Source of the DNA: CBDFMR01 sp965249765
Lineage (GTDB): Bacteria > Bacteroidota > Bacteroidia > Chitinophagales > Saprospiraceae
Length of the DNA: 64,000 nucleotides
Direction: 5' to 3'
NCBI GenBank assembly: GCA_965249765.1
Contig: CBDFMR010000005.1
Coordinates: 372,001-436,000, forward strand
Under the pieces are notes generated by a model. The model was not told where the DNA came from and did no database searches. It saw only the letters and a program-made list of their open reading frames with translations. Below, one piece after another: positions 45,175-53,847 of the stretch. The position numbers were made by a program, and so were the translations under genes. Within the stretch, counting starts at the first letter, position 1. Each line of letters starts with the position of its first letter.

Positions 45175-47181
45175 TTACTTATATGATCGTGTTTTCAATT
45201 CTATATCGTTGAATACAAGGTTTTCCTTATGCAAGATTTCTTCATTGATGTCATCGCCTTTATATTCCCAGGCAGCCACATAAGTGTAATCTTCGTCATT
45301 CCTCATTGCCTCACCTTCTTCTGTACGATATTCCTCTCTAAAATGACCACCGCATGATTCATTTCTATCTAGAGCATCCATTGCCATCAACTGACCTAGC
45401 TCAAGGAAATCAGCTACCCTACCCGCTTTTTCTAATTCAGGATTGAGAGAACTGGCATCTCCTGGGATATATACATTCTCCCAAAAATCTTTCTTGATCT
45501 CCTCTATTTCCTTTATCGCTTCTTTGAGCCCAGTTTCATTTCTAGACATACCTACCTTGTTCCACATGACCATACCTAGTCTCTTATGAAAGTGGTCCAC
45601 TGACTTGTCACCATCGTTATTTATCAAATGCTCAATTCTAGATCGTACACTCTGTTCTGCATTGGCAAAAACATCACTATCCGTCGGGATGGCGCCTGTC
45701 CTTATGTCATCGGCAAGATAATCAGCCAATGTATAGGGGATCACAAAATATCCATCAGCTAGCCCCTGCATCAATGCAGAAGCTCCTAGCCTATTGGCAC
45801 CGTGATCAGAGAAATTTGCTTCTCCTAATACAAAGCATCCGGGAATCGAACTCATCAAATTATAATCTACCCATACACCACCCATCGTATAATGAACCGC
45901 AGGGTATATCTTCATCGGTGTTTCATATGGGTTATCATCCGTAATTTTTTCGTACATCTGGAAGAGGTTGCCATACTTTTCTTCAACCCACTGCTTGCCT
46001 CTTTTTATTATATCTTCTTCGGATGGATTTGTAATTCCATCCTGGTAAGCACTTTCCTTTCCTTTCTTTTTTATTTCAGTTGAGAAGTCTAGAAATACTC
46101 CCTCTGTGGTTTCATTATTTTCTACTCCAAATCCTGCATCACATCTCTCTTTAGCTGCTCTTGATGCCACATCTCTGGGAACTAGATTACCGAATGCCGG
46201 ATAGCGTCGTTCGAGATAATAATCTCTATCTTCTTCTGCAAGTTGAGATGCTTTTAATCTTCCTTCACGGATTGCCTCGGCGTCCTCCTTTTTCTTGGGC
46301 ACCCATATCCTTCCGGAGTTACGCAACGACTCTGACATCAATGTCAGTTTTGACTGTTGGGTTCCATGCACGGGAATACAAGTAGGGTGAATCTGTACAT
46401 AACACGGGTTGGCAAAATGTGCGCCTCTTTTGTGAATTTTCCACGAGGCCGAGCAATTGCTACCCATGGCATTGGTCGAGAGAAAGAACGCATTTCCATA
46501 TCCTCCGGATGCTATAAGTACGGCATGGGCAGAGTGTCTCTGGATCTCTCCTGTTACAAGGTCTCTGGCAATGATACCTCGTGCTTTGCCACCTTCTATG
46601 ACAATGTCCATCATTTCGTGACGATTATACATCTGTATCCTTCCCTTCCCAATCTGGCGTGACATTGCAGAATAACAACCAAGAAGCAATTGCTGTCCTG
46701 TCTGACCCTTGGCATAGAAAGTTCTCTTTACCTGCACTCCGCCAAACGATCTGTTGTCCAATAAACCACCATAATCACGTGCAAAAGGCACTCCTTGAGC
46801 TACGCATTGATCGATGATATTGGCTGACACTTCTGCCAAGCGATAGACATTTGACTCTCTGGAGCGATAGTCTCCACCCTTGACAGTATCGTAAAAAAGG
46901 CGATACACAGAATCATTATCACCTTGATAATTCTTAGCAGCATTGATACCTCCCTGAGCGGCAATACTATGAGCCCGTCGAGGCGAGTCTTGATAGCAAA
47001 ATGCCTTAACGTTATAGCCTTGCTCAGCTAGAGTGGCTGCTGCAGAGCCTCCTGCCAGGCCTGTTCCTACGATTATAACATCTATTTTATCTCTGTTATT
47101 AGGAGCAACTAATCTGATGTTTGCCTTGTGACTTGACCACTGCTTTTCTAAAGGTCCTTTTGGTGATTTTGAATCCAACAT
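45175..47181 (-). CDS. sdhA: Succinate dehydrogenase/fumarate reductase flavoprotein subunit
   Basis: A 668-residue FAD protein that oxidises succinate. The FAD site VIIVGTGLAGGSAAATLAEQ, the histidine segment RRAHSIAAQGGINAA for covalent FAD, and the active-site region YAVHYTMGG-like block (YPAVHYTMGGVWVDY) are present, with RLGASALMQGLADGYF near the C-terminal FAD contact. Length fits the Bacteroidota type B enzyme. sdhC ends one base before its start region. Confidence 0.97.
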   Translation of the reverse strand: MLDSKSPKGPLEKQWSSHKANIRLVAPNNRDKIDVIIVGTGLAGGSAAATLAEQGYNVKAFCYQDSPRRAHSIAAQGGINAAKNYQGDNDSVYRLFYDTVKGGDYRSRESNVYRLAEVSANIIDQCVAQGVPFARDYGGLLDNRSFGGVQVKRTFYAKGQTGQQLLLGCYSAMSRQIGKGRIQMYNRHEMMDIVIEGGKARGIIARDLVTGEIQRHSAHAVLIASGGYGNAFFLSTNAMGSNCSASWKIHKRGAHFANPCYVQIHPTCIPVHGTQQSKLTLMSESLRNSGRIWVPKKKEDAEAIREGRLKASQLAEEDRDYYLERRYPAFGNLVPRDVASRAAKERCDAGFGVENNETTEGVFLDFSTEIKKKGKESAYQDGITNPSEEDIIKRGKQWVEEKYGNLFQMYEKITDDNPYETPMKIYPAVHYTMGGVWVDYNLMSSIPGCFVLGEANFSDHGANRLGASALMQGLADGYFVIPYTLADYLADDIRTGAIPTDSDVFANAEQSVRSRIEHLINNDGDKSVDHFHKRLGMVMWNKVGMSRNETGLKEAIKEIEEIKKDFWENVYIPGDASSLNPELEKAGRVADFLELGQLMAMDALDRNESCGGHFREEYRTEEGEAMRNDEDYTYVAAWEYKGDDINEEILHKENLVFNDIELKTRSYK

Positions 47182-47182
47182 A

Positions 47183-47842
47183 TCAGGATAATGAATTGAT
47201 AAAGTGAACTAATGCGATGGCAGAAAATCCTGCTCCTACGATTACACAAAATGCTGTGCTTATAAATTTTATAATGGGTGTATATTTTGAATGATTGGCC
47301 CCCAGTGACTGAAAAGCGGATTGGAATCCATGATATAGGTGAATGGCCAATAAAACAAATGCCACGACATAAATGCCAGTATATAGTGGGCTCTGAAAGA
47401 GACTTACCACCATATCATAGTCATTATCGAAGCCAGCATAATTTCCTGTTTTTACCTCTATAAAGAAATCTTTTATGTGTAGTAGTAAAAAAAGAAGAAC
47501 CAAGATACCTGTGAGGATCATATTTCTTGATGCCCAAGTTGATGATACTCCGCCATGACCTTTAACGTATTTGACAGGACGAGATACCCTATTTTTCAAT
47601 GTAAGTCTGATTCCCATAATAATATGGAGAATAAATCCAGCTGCCAATACAAACTGCATCACCTGAATCACAATATTGGATGACATAAAGTGTGCTGCCT
47701 CATTGAATAGGTGCTTGTCAACCAGTGTCAATAAATTGATGGACAAGTGGACGACCAAAAATGTAATAAGAAAGAGTCCTGACAAACTCATGGTTACTTT
47801 CCTACCAATACTTGATGAAATAAAACTATGTGCCCAGCTCAT
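47183..47842 (-). CDS. sdhC: Succinate dehydrogenase cytochrome b subunit
   Basis: A 219-residue membrane anchor with five hydrophobic helices, beginning GRKVTMSLSGLFLITFLVVH and including histidines HLSINLL, FILHIIMG and LLLLHIKDFF that can bind two b hemes. It is the single-anchor, di-heme type found with menaquinone-linked SdhCAB in Bacteroidota. First gene of the operon, directly followed by sdhA. Confidence 0.92.
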   Translation of the reverse strand: MSWAHSFISSSIGRKVTMSLSGLFLITFLVVHLSINLLTLVDKHLFNEAAHFMSSNIVIQVMQFVLAAGFILHIIMGIRLTLKNRVSRPVKYVKGHGGVSSTWASRNMILTGILVLLFLLLHIKDFFIEVKTGNYAGFDNDYDMVVSLFQSPLYTGIYVVAFVLLAIHLYHGFQSAFQSLGANHSKYTPIIKFISTAFCVIVGAGFSAIALVHFINSLS

Positions 47843-48043
47843 TAAGTTGAAGTTTTCATAATTATTGATTGATCGATTTGCTTTTCATCATGTCCGAGAT
47901 TGATATCTTTCATATCAAATGCGAAATGACGATTTCTTAGGATTCAAAAATATTAAGATATAATTCTATATGCTGAATATGGCACTATTTAGAATTATTC
48001 TAAGATAATTTATCATACCATATTTACTCTTTGGTGGAAAGTG

Positions 48044-48051
48044 TACCTTTG
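48044..48051 (+). promoter_or_regulatory. Candidate -7 element
   Basis: TACCTTTG, an exact TAnnTTTG match, eight bases upstream of the start of the 164-residue gene. This would give a nearly leaderless transcript. Confidence 0.45.
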
Positions 48052-48059
48052 ATAAATAA

Positions 48060-48554
48060 ATGAATAAAGAAGATATCACCTTAGACGGCTTTCTACAGTT
48101 TTTCCCTGAGGTCGAGCTACCCATTACCATAAGTCAGGATAGCATATCAGAGTTTTCCAAAAGGAACAAACCTCTATCCAATGTCGCATTACAAGAGTTT
48201 ATTTATGCATGGGATGAGGATCAATCTGATTTAGCCGAATACATACCATGTTGCCGATTGAGTAAGAAAGAGAATTATCATGCCATCATTTACTGGAAAG
48301 CTGATCTCAATAAGTATGAGTATTATTTAGTGACTCTGAGCAAAACAGGAAATTTAATAAACAGAAAGACCATTGCTAGTACCCTAGTCGAAGATAACGT
48401 CGTAAAACAATCCTTGGCACGTATCACAGAGGATGAGGTCATCCATATCATTGCTGGAGCCAATATTAATGATGACCATGACTATGACCCAAATCTCAGC
48501 AAATCATTCTCAATGGAATTATTACCCTCAGGTGAAGTGATATTTGAAGTATAG
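48060..48554 (+). CDS. Hypothetical protein upstream of rnr
   Basis: A 164-residue, acidic cytoplasmic protein with no recognised motif. It starts MNKEDITLDGFLQFFPEVEL and contains a predicted beta-rich centre (YHAIIYWKADLNKYEYYLVT). No signal peptide, membrane helix or zinc site is seen. It ends seven bases before rnr, so it is expected to be co-transcribed with it and could be a partner or regulator; this is inference from position only. Confidence 0.7.
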   Translation: MNKEDITLDGFLQFFPEVELPITISQDSISEFSKRNKPLSNVALQEFIYAWDEDQSDLAEYIPCCRLSKKENYHAIIYWKADLNKYEYYLVTLSKTGNLINRKTIASTLVEDNVVKQSLARITEDEVIHIIAGANINDDHDYDPNLSKSFSMELLPSGEVIFEV

Positions 48555-48561
48555 AAACATA

Positions 48562-50739
48562 ATGAAGAAAAAGAAGAAATCACCCAAACTCAAACTGAAA
48601 AAACAGTCCCCTCCCTATTTAAAGAACTCAATCTTAAGAGTTTTAGGCAGTAAGAAGAGACTCAATGCAAAACAACTTGGACGGATACTCAAAGTGAGTA
48701 ATACAGTTGATTCCATAAAATTTGCCCTAGCCTCTCTCGAAAAAGAGGGTCTTATCCGTCATGTTAAAGAGGGCAAATATAATTTGATAAAAGGCGCAAC
48801 CAATATAAGTGGTACATCTAATAACTCTCGCAAGAAATCCAATAAGCTGACTGGCAAGGTAGATTTGATTAGATCCGGGGCTGCCTATATTGTGTCAGAT
48901 GATTATGATACCGACATCTACGTACCTGGAAAGAAATTAAAAGGTGCCCTTGATGGCGACATCGTTCAGGTAGAGATAATTCACAACCCTCGCAGAACAA
49001 AACAAGAAGGAAAGGTCACGGCCATTATCAAGAGAGCCACCTCTCATATTCTGGGAATCCTGAGGGATGACAGAAAATATGCCAGTGTTTATTCTACAGA
49101 TCCTAAGAAAAATATCATAGTCCATGTCAAACAGGACGACAAGAAAGAAGCCGAAGATGGCGACCATGTCGTAGTTAAAATCACTGATTATGGCAACAGT
49201 CAAAACAAGGCCTATTGGGGCGAAGTAATGACCGTTGTGGCGAGTAAGAATCCATCTGATCTGGCTATGCAATCCATCTTAGTTAATAATGGGTTCAACC
49301 TTGAGTTTCCACCAGATGTCCTTGAAGAAACTAAGGCACTAGAGCTAATCATTGATGATAAATTGGTCGAAGAGCGGAGAGATTTCCGTGAGATTACAAC
49401 ATTCACGATCGACCCACTAACAGCTCGGGATTTTGATGATGCATTATCTGTAGAATATATGGCAGACGACGTCATTGAAATAGGAATACATATTGCCGAT
49501 GTGACTCACTATGTACCATCAGATAGTGCTCTGGATAAGGAAGCACTTGAGCGATCAACATCGGTGTATTTGGTGGACAGGGTTCTCCCCATGCTTCCCG
49601 AAAAACTGAGCAATAATCTGTGTTCTCTTGTACCGGACGAGGATAGGCTCACCTTCTCTGCTGTCTTCACATTCGACAAAGAACTGAACATTACCAAGCA
49701 ATGGTTTGGCAAGACAATCATCCACTCAGACAGACGATTTACTTATGAGGAAGCACAAGAAATCATTGAAACCAAGGAAGGCGATTTTTCTAAAGAGGTT
49801 CTAGAGCTAGACAGGATAGCAATTCATCTAAGGAAACTAAAATATAAAGGGGGAGCCATATCATTCGAGTCACCAGAGATGCAATTTGAGTTGGATGCAG
49901 AGGGAAAACCTATAGGAATATTTCAAAAAGAGCGAAAGGATGCACATTTACTGGTAGAGGACTTCATGTTACTTGCAAATAAAGAAGTCGCCACATTTAT
50001 GGGTAAGAAAAGAAAAGGAGGAGAGGTTCCTTTTGTATATCGAGTCCATGATCTTCCCAATCAGGAAAAGCTAGGTGACTTTGCAGCCTTTGCTGCAGAG
50101 CTTGGATTCAAGATGAATATCAGCTCTCCTAATCAAATAGTCAAGTCGTTTAATCTGTTGACAAAAGCCGCTAAAGACAATCCTGAACTTGCTTTACTAG
50201 AACCACTCGCCATCCGTACAATGGCTAAGGCCATTTACACTTCAGAGAATATAGGCCACTATGGACTGGGCTTTGACTATTACACTCATTTTACATCCCC
50301 TATTAGAAGATATGCTGATGTCCTTGTTCATCGGATATTAGAGAAAAACTTACTCACTAATCAAAGAGAATCAAAGGATCAACTAGAAGCAAGATGCAAG
50401 CACATCTCTGCCCAAGAAAGAAAGGCCATGGATGCCGAAAGAGAATCGGTAAAGTATAAGCAAGTTGAGTACTTAGTAGGTAGAGAGGGTGAGGTTTTTG
50501 ATGCATTTGTATCTGGAATGATAGATCGAGGCATTTTTATTCAATTGGTGGAAAGTGGAACAGAAGGACTCGTTTCATTCGATAATTTTCCTGAGCCCTA
50601 CTCCATTGATGGCGGAAGATTAAAGGCAAAAGCGGCTAGATCAGGAAAAGTCATCAAGTTAGGAGATAGGGTAAAAGTCAAGTTGCTCTCTATAGATCTT
50701 GAGAAAAGACAAGTAGAGTTGGAAGTTTTGATAGATTGA
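48562..50739 (+). CDS. rnr: Ribonuclease R
   Basis: A 725-residue 3'-5' exoribonuclease. A Lys-rich N-terminus is followed by a winged-helix segment (LRVLGSKKRLNAKQLGRILK), cold-shock domains, the RNB catalytic domain with TIDPLTARDFDDALSVEY (acidic metal-binding residues) and the SPIRRYADVLVHR motif, then a C-terminal S1 domain (ISGMIDRGIFIQLVESGTEG resembles it in part). The ATG at 48562 (MKKKKKSPK) is used rather than the TTG at 48544, which overlaps the preceding gene. Confidence 0.95.
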   Translation: MKKKKKSPKLKLKKQSPPYLKNSILRVLGSKKRLNAKQLGRILKVSNTVDSIKFALASLEKEGLIRHVKEGKYNLIKGATNISGTSNNSRKKSNKLTGKVDLIRSGAAYIVSDDYDTDIYVPGKKLKGALDGDIVQVEIIHNPRRTKQEGKVTAIIKRATSHILGILRDDRKYASVYSTDPKKNIIVHVKQDDKKEAEDGDHVVVKITDYGNSQNKAYWGEVMTVVASKNPSDLAMQSILVNNGFNLEFPPDVLEETKALELIIDDKLVEERRDFREITTFTIDPLTARDFDDALSVEYMADDVIEIGIHIADVTHYVPSDSALDKEALERSTSVYLVDRVLPMLPEKLSNNLCSLVPDEDRLTFSAVFTFDKELNITKQWFGKTIIHSDRRFTYEEAQEIIETKEGDFSKEVLELDRIAIHLRKLKYKGGAISFESPEMQFELDAEGKPIGIFQKERKDAHLLVEDFMLLANKEVATFMGKKRKGGEVPFVYRVHDLPNQEKLGDFAAFAAELGFKMNISSPNQIVKSFNLLTKAAKDNPELALLEPLAIRTMAKAIYTSENIGHYGLGFDYYTHFTSPIRRYADVLVHRILEKNLLTNQRESKDQLEARCKHISAQERKAMDAERESVKYKQVEYLVGREGEVFDAFVSGMIDRGIFIQLVESGTEGLVSFDNFPEPYSIDGGRLKAKAARSGKVIKLGDRVKVKLLSIDLEKRQVELEVLID

Positions 50740-50776
50740 TATAGCGTTCAATTTAAGTTACACAACGAATTGTTGG

Positions 50777-51412
50777 TTAGTGCAACCAAGACACTTTCTT
50801 GTCTATATATTTAGGTAGTAGTTTTACCATTCCCTCTATAGTCTTGCGAGGTGAGTCGGCCAACGTGCTATTGATCATGCCCTTCAATACACCACCGCCC
50901 ATATCCATGTGTCCGCGGTGTAGGATATGAGTAGAATATTTATCAACGGGTGTGAGAGTCCATTCGCTCCAAAGTGATTTCACCTCTCCCATCCCGCTTG
51001 GGTCTTCATGTTCTTGTTTCAATTTCTCAACACTTATATATATGCTTCCATCATCTTTAGGAGAGAGAGTGCATGTGGCGAGCGACCACTTATCTTTGAG
51101 AGGCCAGGGAAAATTAAATTCAATCTCATAGTCCGCCTCATAATCTCCTCTTCTTTCAGTGACCGTGAGTCGCTCAACATTGTCATACCAAGCAGGTGTA
51201 TTCTTCAGGTCGATGAGTAAGGAAACGATGTTCTCTATAGAGTAAGATATGGTCGTCTCCAGTTTGAACTGGTTAATCTTAGAATCTGGATGTGGTTGCG
51301 TCCATACTTTAATGCCTTTTTTGCTTGATTCAAGTTTCCACGAATCTTGTGCATATGATGCAGAGATTATCATGCCAGCTAGAATGCACAGTACAATTCT
51401 GTTAACCTTCAT
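50777..51412 (-). CDS. Exported START-domain protein
   Basis: A 211-residue protein with a signal peptide (MKVNRIVLCILAGMIISASY, then AQ) and a START/SRPBCC-type lipid-binding domain: KLESSKKGIKVWTQPHPDSK, YDNVERLTVTERRGDYEADY and FNFPWPLKDKWSLATCTLSP. Such domains bind lipids or other hydrophobic ligands; the ligand is unknown. Convergent with rnr and divergent from the DUF819 gene. Confidence 0.82.
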   Translation of the reverse strand: MKVNRIVLCILAGMIISASYAQDSWKLESSKKGIKVWTQPHPDSKINQFKLETTISYSIENIVSLLIDLKNTPAWYDNVERLTVTERRGDYEADYEIEFNFPWPLKDKWSLATCTLSPKDDGSIYISVEKLKQEHEDPSGMGEVKSLWSEWTLTPVDKYSTHILHRGHMDMGGGVLKGMINSTLADSPRKTIEGMVKLLPKYIDKKVSWLH

Positions 51413-51518
51413 ATTGGAGTAAACGCATTGAACGGTAGATCGGTTATCATAATAATAGATAAAGTTTATTGATAGTAGTAACTGCTAATATTTGCTATTT
51501 TGGCACAAAGTACTGTAT

Positions 51519-52904
51519 ATGAATCCTGTATTTACAAATGATGCGGTAGTCTTGGGAATACTAATGGTAACCTTGGCTCTGATATTTTATACTGAGTCGC
51601 TACAAACCGAAGGCTGGAAAAAATTCTATACTTTCATCCCATCTCTCCTTCTCTGTTACTTTATTCCGGCCTTGCTCAACTGGCCACTTGGTCTTATATC
51701 GCCACACTGGTATACGGATGGAATTGGTGATTTACTGACTCAGTACAATCTCACACTTGACTCTGGTATGTCGTTTGATGAAATCACTGCATTTCTCAAC
51801 GATAGTGGTGTCTCAAAAGAAGAATACAAAAAATTTCAAGGTCATTCGCAGCTTTATTACGTCTCTTCTAGATACTTGCTTCCTGCTAGTTTGATATTAT
51901 TCTGTCTAGGTATAGATTTTAAAGGACTGATCAATCTTGGACCTAAGGCGCTCATCATGTTTTTTACAGCAACCATAGGGATCATCATTGGTGGTCCGAT
52001 CGCTTTAATGGTCATTTCCGCTATCGCCCCTGATTTCATCGGTGGCAACCCTGAAGAGGTATGGCGGGGTTTTTCAACAGTCGCAGGCAGCTGGATAGGC
52101 GGAGGAGCCAATCAGACAGCCATGAAAGAAATCTATGAGGTAGGTGACAATCTATTCGGGACGATGATCGTAGTGGACGTTGTTGTGGCAAATATATGGA
52201 TGGGGTTTCTGTTGTTTGGTGCTGGCAGGTCTGATTCCATTGATAAGAAGCTTAAGGCTGACAATAGTGCCATTTCTGATCTTAAAAAACGAATAGAAGA
52301 CTACCGTGCGAGTATTGCTGAAATGCCTAGTACTACCAAGCTATTTATTTTGATGGCCGTCGCATTCGGCGGTGTTGCCTTGTCTCATTGGGGTAAGGAC
52401 GTTATCACACCTTTGATGTCATCATACAGTGACACGTTGGAGGGGTTAAGGCTCAATTCGCTCATGTCGAGCTTCTTCTGGTTGATCGTAATATCTACCA
52501 CTTTTGGCCTGGCGTTGTCATTTACTAGATTCAGAAAACTAGAAGGTGTAGGAGCTTCTCGCTGGGGAAGTATATTTATCTACATCCTAGTGGCTACTAT
52601 CGGTGTGAAGATGAATCTCGGGGAAGTATTTAAAAACCTAGGACTTTTTGCGATAGGTATTACATGGATGGCAGTACATGTCATATTACTACTTATAGTC
52701 GCAAAGCTTATCCGAGCTCCTTTCTTCTTTGTTGCAGTAGGGAGTCAAGCCAATGTAGGAGGTGCTGCGTCAGCTCCAATTGTGGCATCAGCATTCAGTC
52801 CTAGTCTGGCTCCAGTGGGTGTATTGATGGCAGTACTAGGCTATGCCTTGGGGACATATGGTGCCATAATATGCGCTTCCTTGATGCAGGCTGTGAGTGG
52901 ATGA
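51519..52904 (+). CDS. DUF819 family membrane protein
   Basis: A 461-residue protein with about eleven hydrophobic helices, including GLINLGPKALIMFFTATIGI and the family block AGSWIGGGANQTAMKEIYEV and GSQANVGGAASAPIVASAFS, where glycine-rich loops resemble ion-coupled carriers. DUF819 (YjcL-type) proteins have no settled function. The ATG at 51519 (MNPVFTNDAVVLG) is used; the frame is open to 51492. No partner gene is adjacent. Confidence 0.85.
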   Translation: MNPVFTNDAVVLGILMVTLALIFYTESLQTEGWKKFYTFIPSLLLCYFIPALLNWPLGLISPHWYTDGIGDLLTQYNLTLDSGMSFDEITAFLNDSGVSKEEYKKFQGHSQLYYVSSRYLLPASLILFCLGIDFKGLINLGPKALIMFFTATIGIIIGGPIALMVISAIAPDFIGGNPEEVWRGFSTVAGSWIGGGANQTAMKEIYEVGDNLFGTMIVVDVVVANIWMGFLLFGAGRSDSIDKKLKADNSAISDLKKRIEDYRASIAEMPSTTKLFILMAVAFGGVALSHWGKDVITPLMSSYSDTLEGLRLNSLMSSFFWLIVISTTFGLALSFTRFRKLEGVGASRWGSIFIYILVATIGVKMNLGEVFKNLGLFAIGITWMAVHVILLLIVAKLIRAPFFFVAVGSQANVGGAASAPIVASAFSPSLAPVGVLMAVLGYALGTYGAIICASLMQAVSG

Positions 52905-52973
52905 CGGGCTACTTTGTCCTAGAATATTGCTTTGGGATAAATAATCCACCCTCTCCAACTCACCCATTCTCGC

Positions 52974-53659
52974 GGGTGTATGACAAAATGCAGGATTAAG
53001 CTGCAAGTTTGATCAAATCATCGATGATATTCCAAGCACAGCTCTTTTGATAGCATCTCAAATTGGCAATTGCCTGAGCTCCTTTTATTGACCATTTTTG
53101 ACCTGAGAGTTTGAGTCGTTGTTGTATCACATTTCGATGGGCGGCCTCTATAGGTCCTGAACCTATCAATAAACCTTTATCTTTGTATGTTTTGTAAAGC
53201 ATCCATACCACTCGCTTACTCTCTGAAATTGTTTGGCACTCAAGTCAATGCCCAATAGTCTCTCTAGTATTTGAGAAGCATCCTCAAATACAGACCCCTG
53301 TGATAATAAGCATATCAAAGACTGAATATACATGCTCATCTTAAATGCCTGATGTTGTAACAAATGACCTTTCTTTAGATCAATGCGCCCAAATATGGTC
53401 AATACTTTTTTTTTGCATTACGATCCTTGGGCAACTTGCCGCGGCTATTGGTTAACATACTTCGCCCTATTCGCAAGGTTCGCTCAAATAAATCCTTCTC
53501 ATACTCATAGGCATCCGTCATCTTAGGTTCTATCTCCAGCCATGCATCTACTTCTGCTTCTACTGTTCTCAGGATGGACTGCTTTATTTGTTCTTTGTCC
53601 ATGTCCTGTTAGGTTTTGGTTTTATCTATAACGTTGTATCTGCATTTTGTCATTCACCC
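52974..53659 (-). mobile_element. ISKra4-type remnant with intact inverted ends
   Basis: A 686-base unit bounded by GGGTGTATGACAAAATGCAG (52974-52993) and its inverse with one mismatch (53640-53659, 19 of 20 matching). It encloses broken transposase pieces on the minus strand. Both ends survive, so it could be moved by a relative's transposase. No clear target duplication was identified. Confidence 0.75.
52996..53602 (-). pseudogene. Degenerate ISKra4-type transposase
   Basis: Three pieces in different frames: an N-terminal segment (MDKEQIKQSILRTVEAEVDA, from 53602), a central one (LKKGHLLQHQAFKMSMYIQS, then LLGIDLSAKQFQRVSEWYG), and a C-terminal one carrying the typical LLIGSGPIEAAHRNVIQQRL and LKLSGQKWSIKGAQAIANLR. 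Most of the catalytic core is missing, so at least one deletion and two frameshifts separate the pieces. Confidence 0.82.
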
Positions 53660-53696
53660 ACCTCTAGACATATTCAGTCATTTGGCACAATTTTAG

Positions 53697-53704
53697 TACC
53701 TTTG
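53697..53704 (+). promoter_or_regulatory. Candidate -7 element upstream of the adhesin gene
   Basis: TACCTTTG, an exact TAnnTTTG match, 144 bases from the start codon. A second exact match, TAATTTTG, lies at 53797-53804, 44 bases from the start; either could be used. Between them GATCA and TGATC form a short stem. Confidence 0.4.
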
Positions 53705-53847
53705 TATACATAACGCACTAGGCTCTCCCTTTAAGATCAATTGCTGATCAAAGTACCATTATATATAACATTTAGGAATAATATACCAGATATTGCTAAT
53801 TTTGCGTTTCAATACTTTTAAAATAATAATGTCCCAATCTCAGAACT

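Noticed and set aside
53681..53704. Sigma-54 promoter (TTTGGCAC...)
   Set aside because: The -24 half looks right, but the -12 GC is absent (TAGT instead of TTGC), and a TAnnTTTG element overlaps the region and explains it better.
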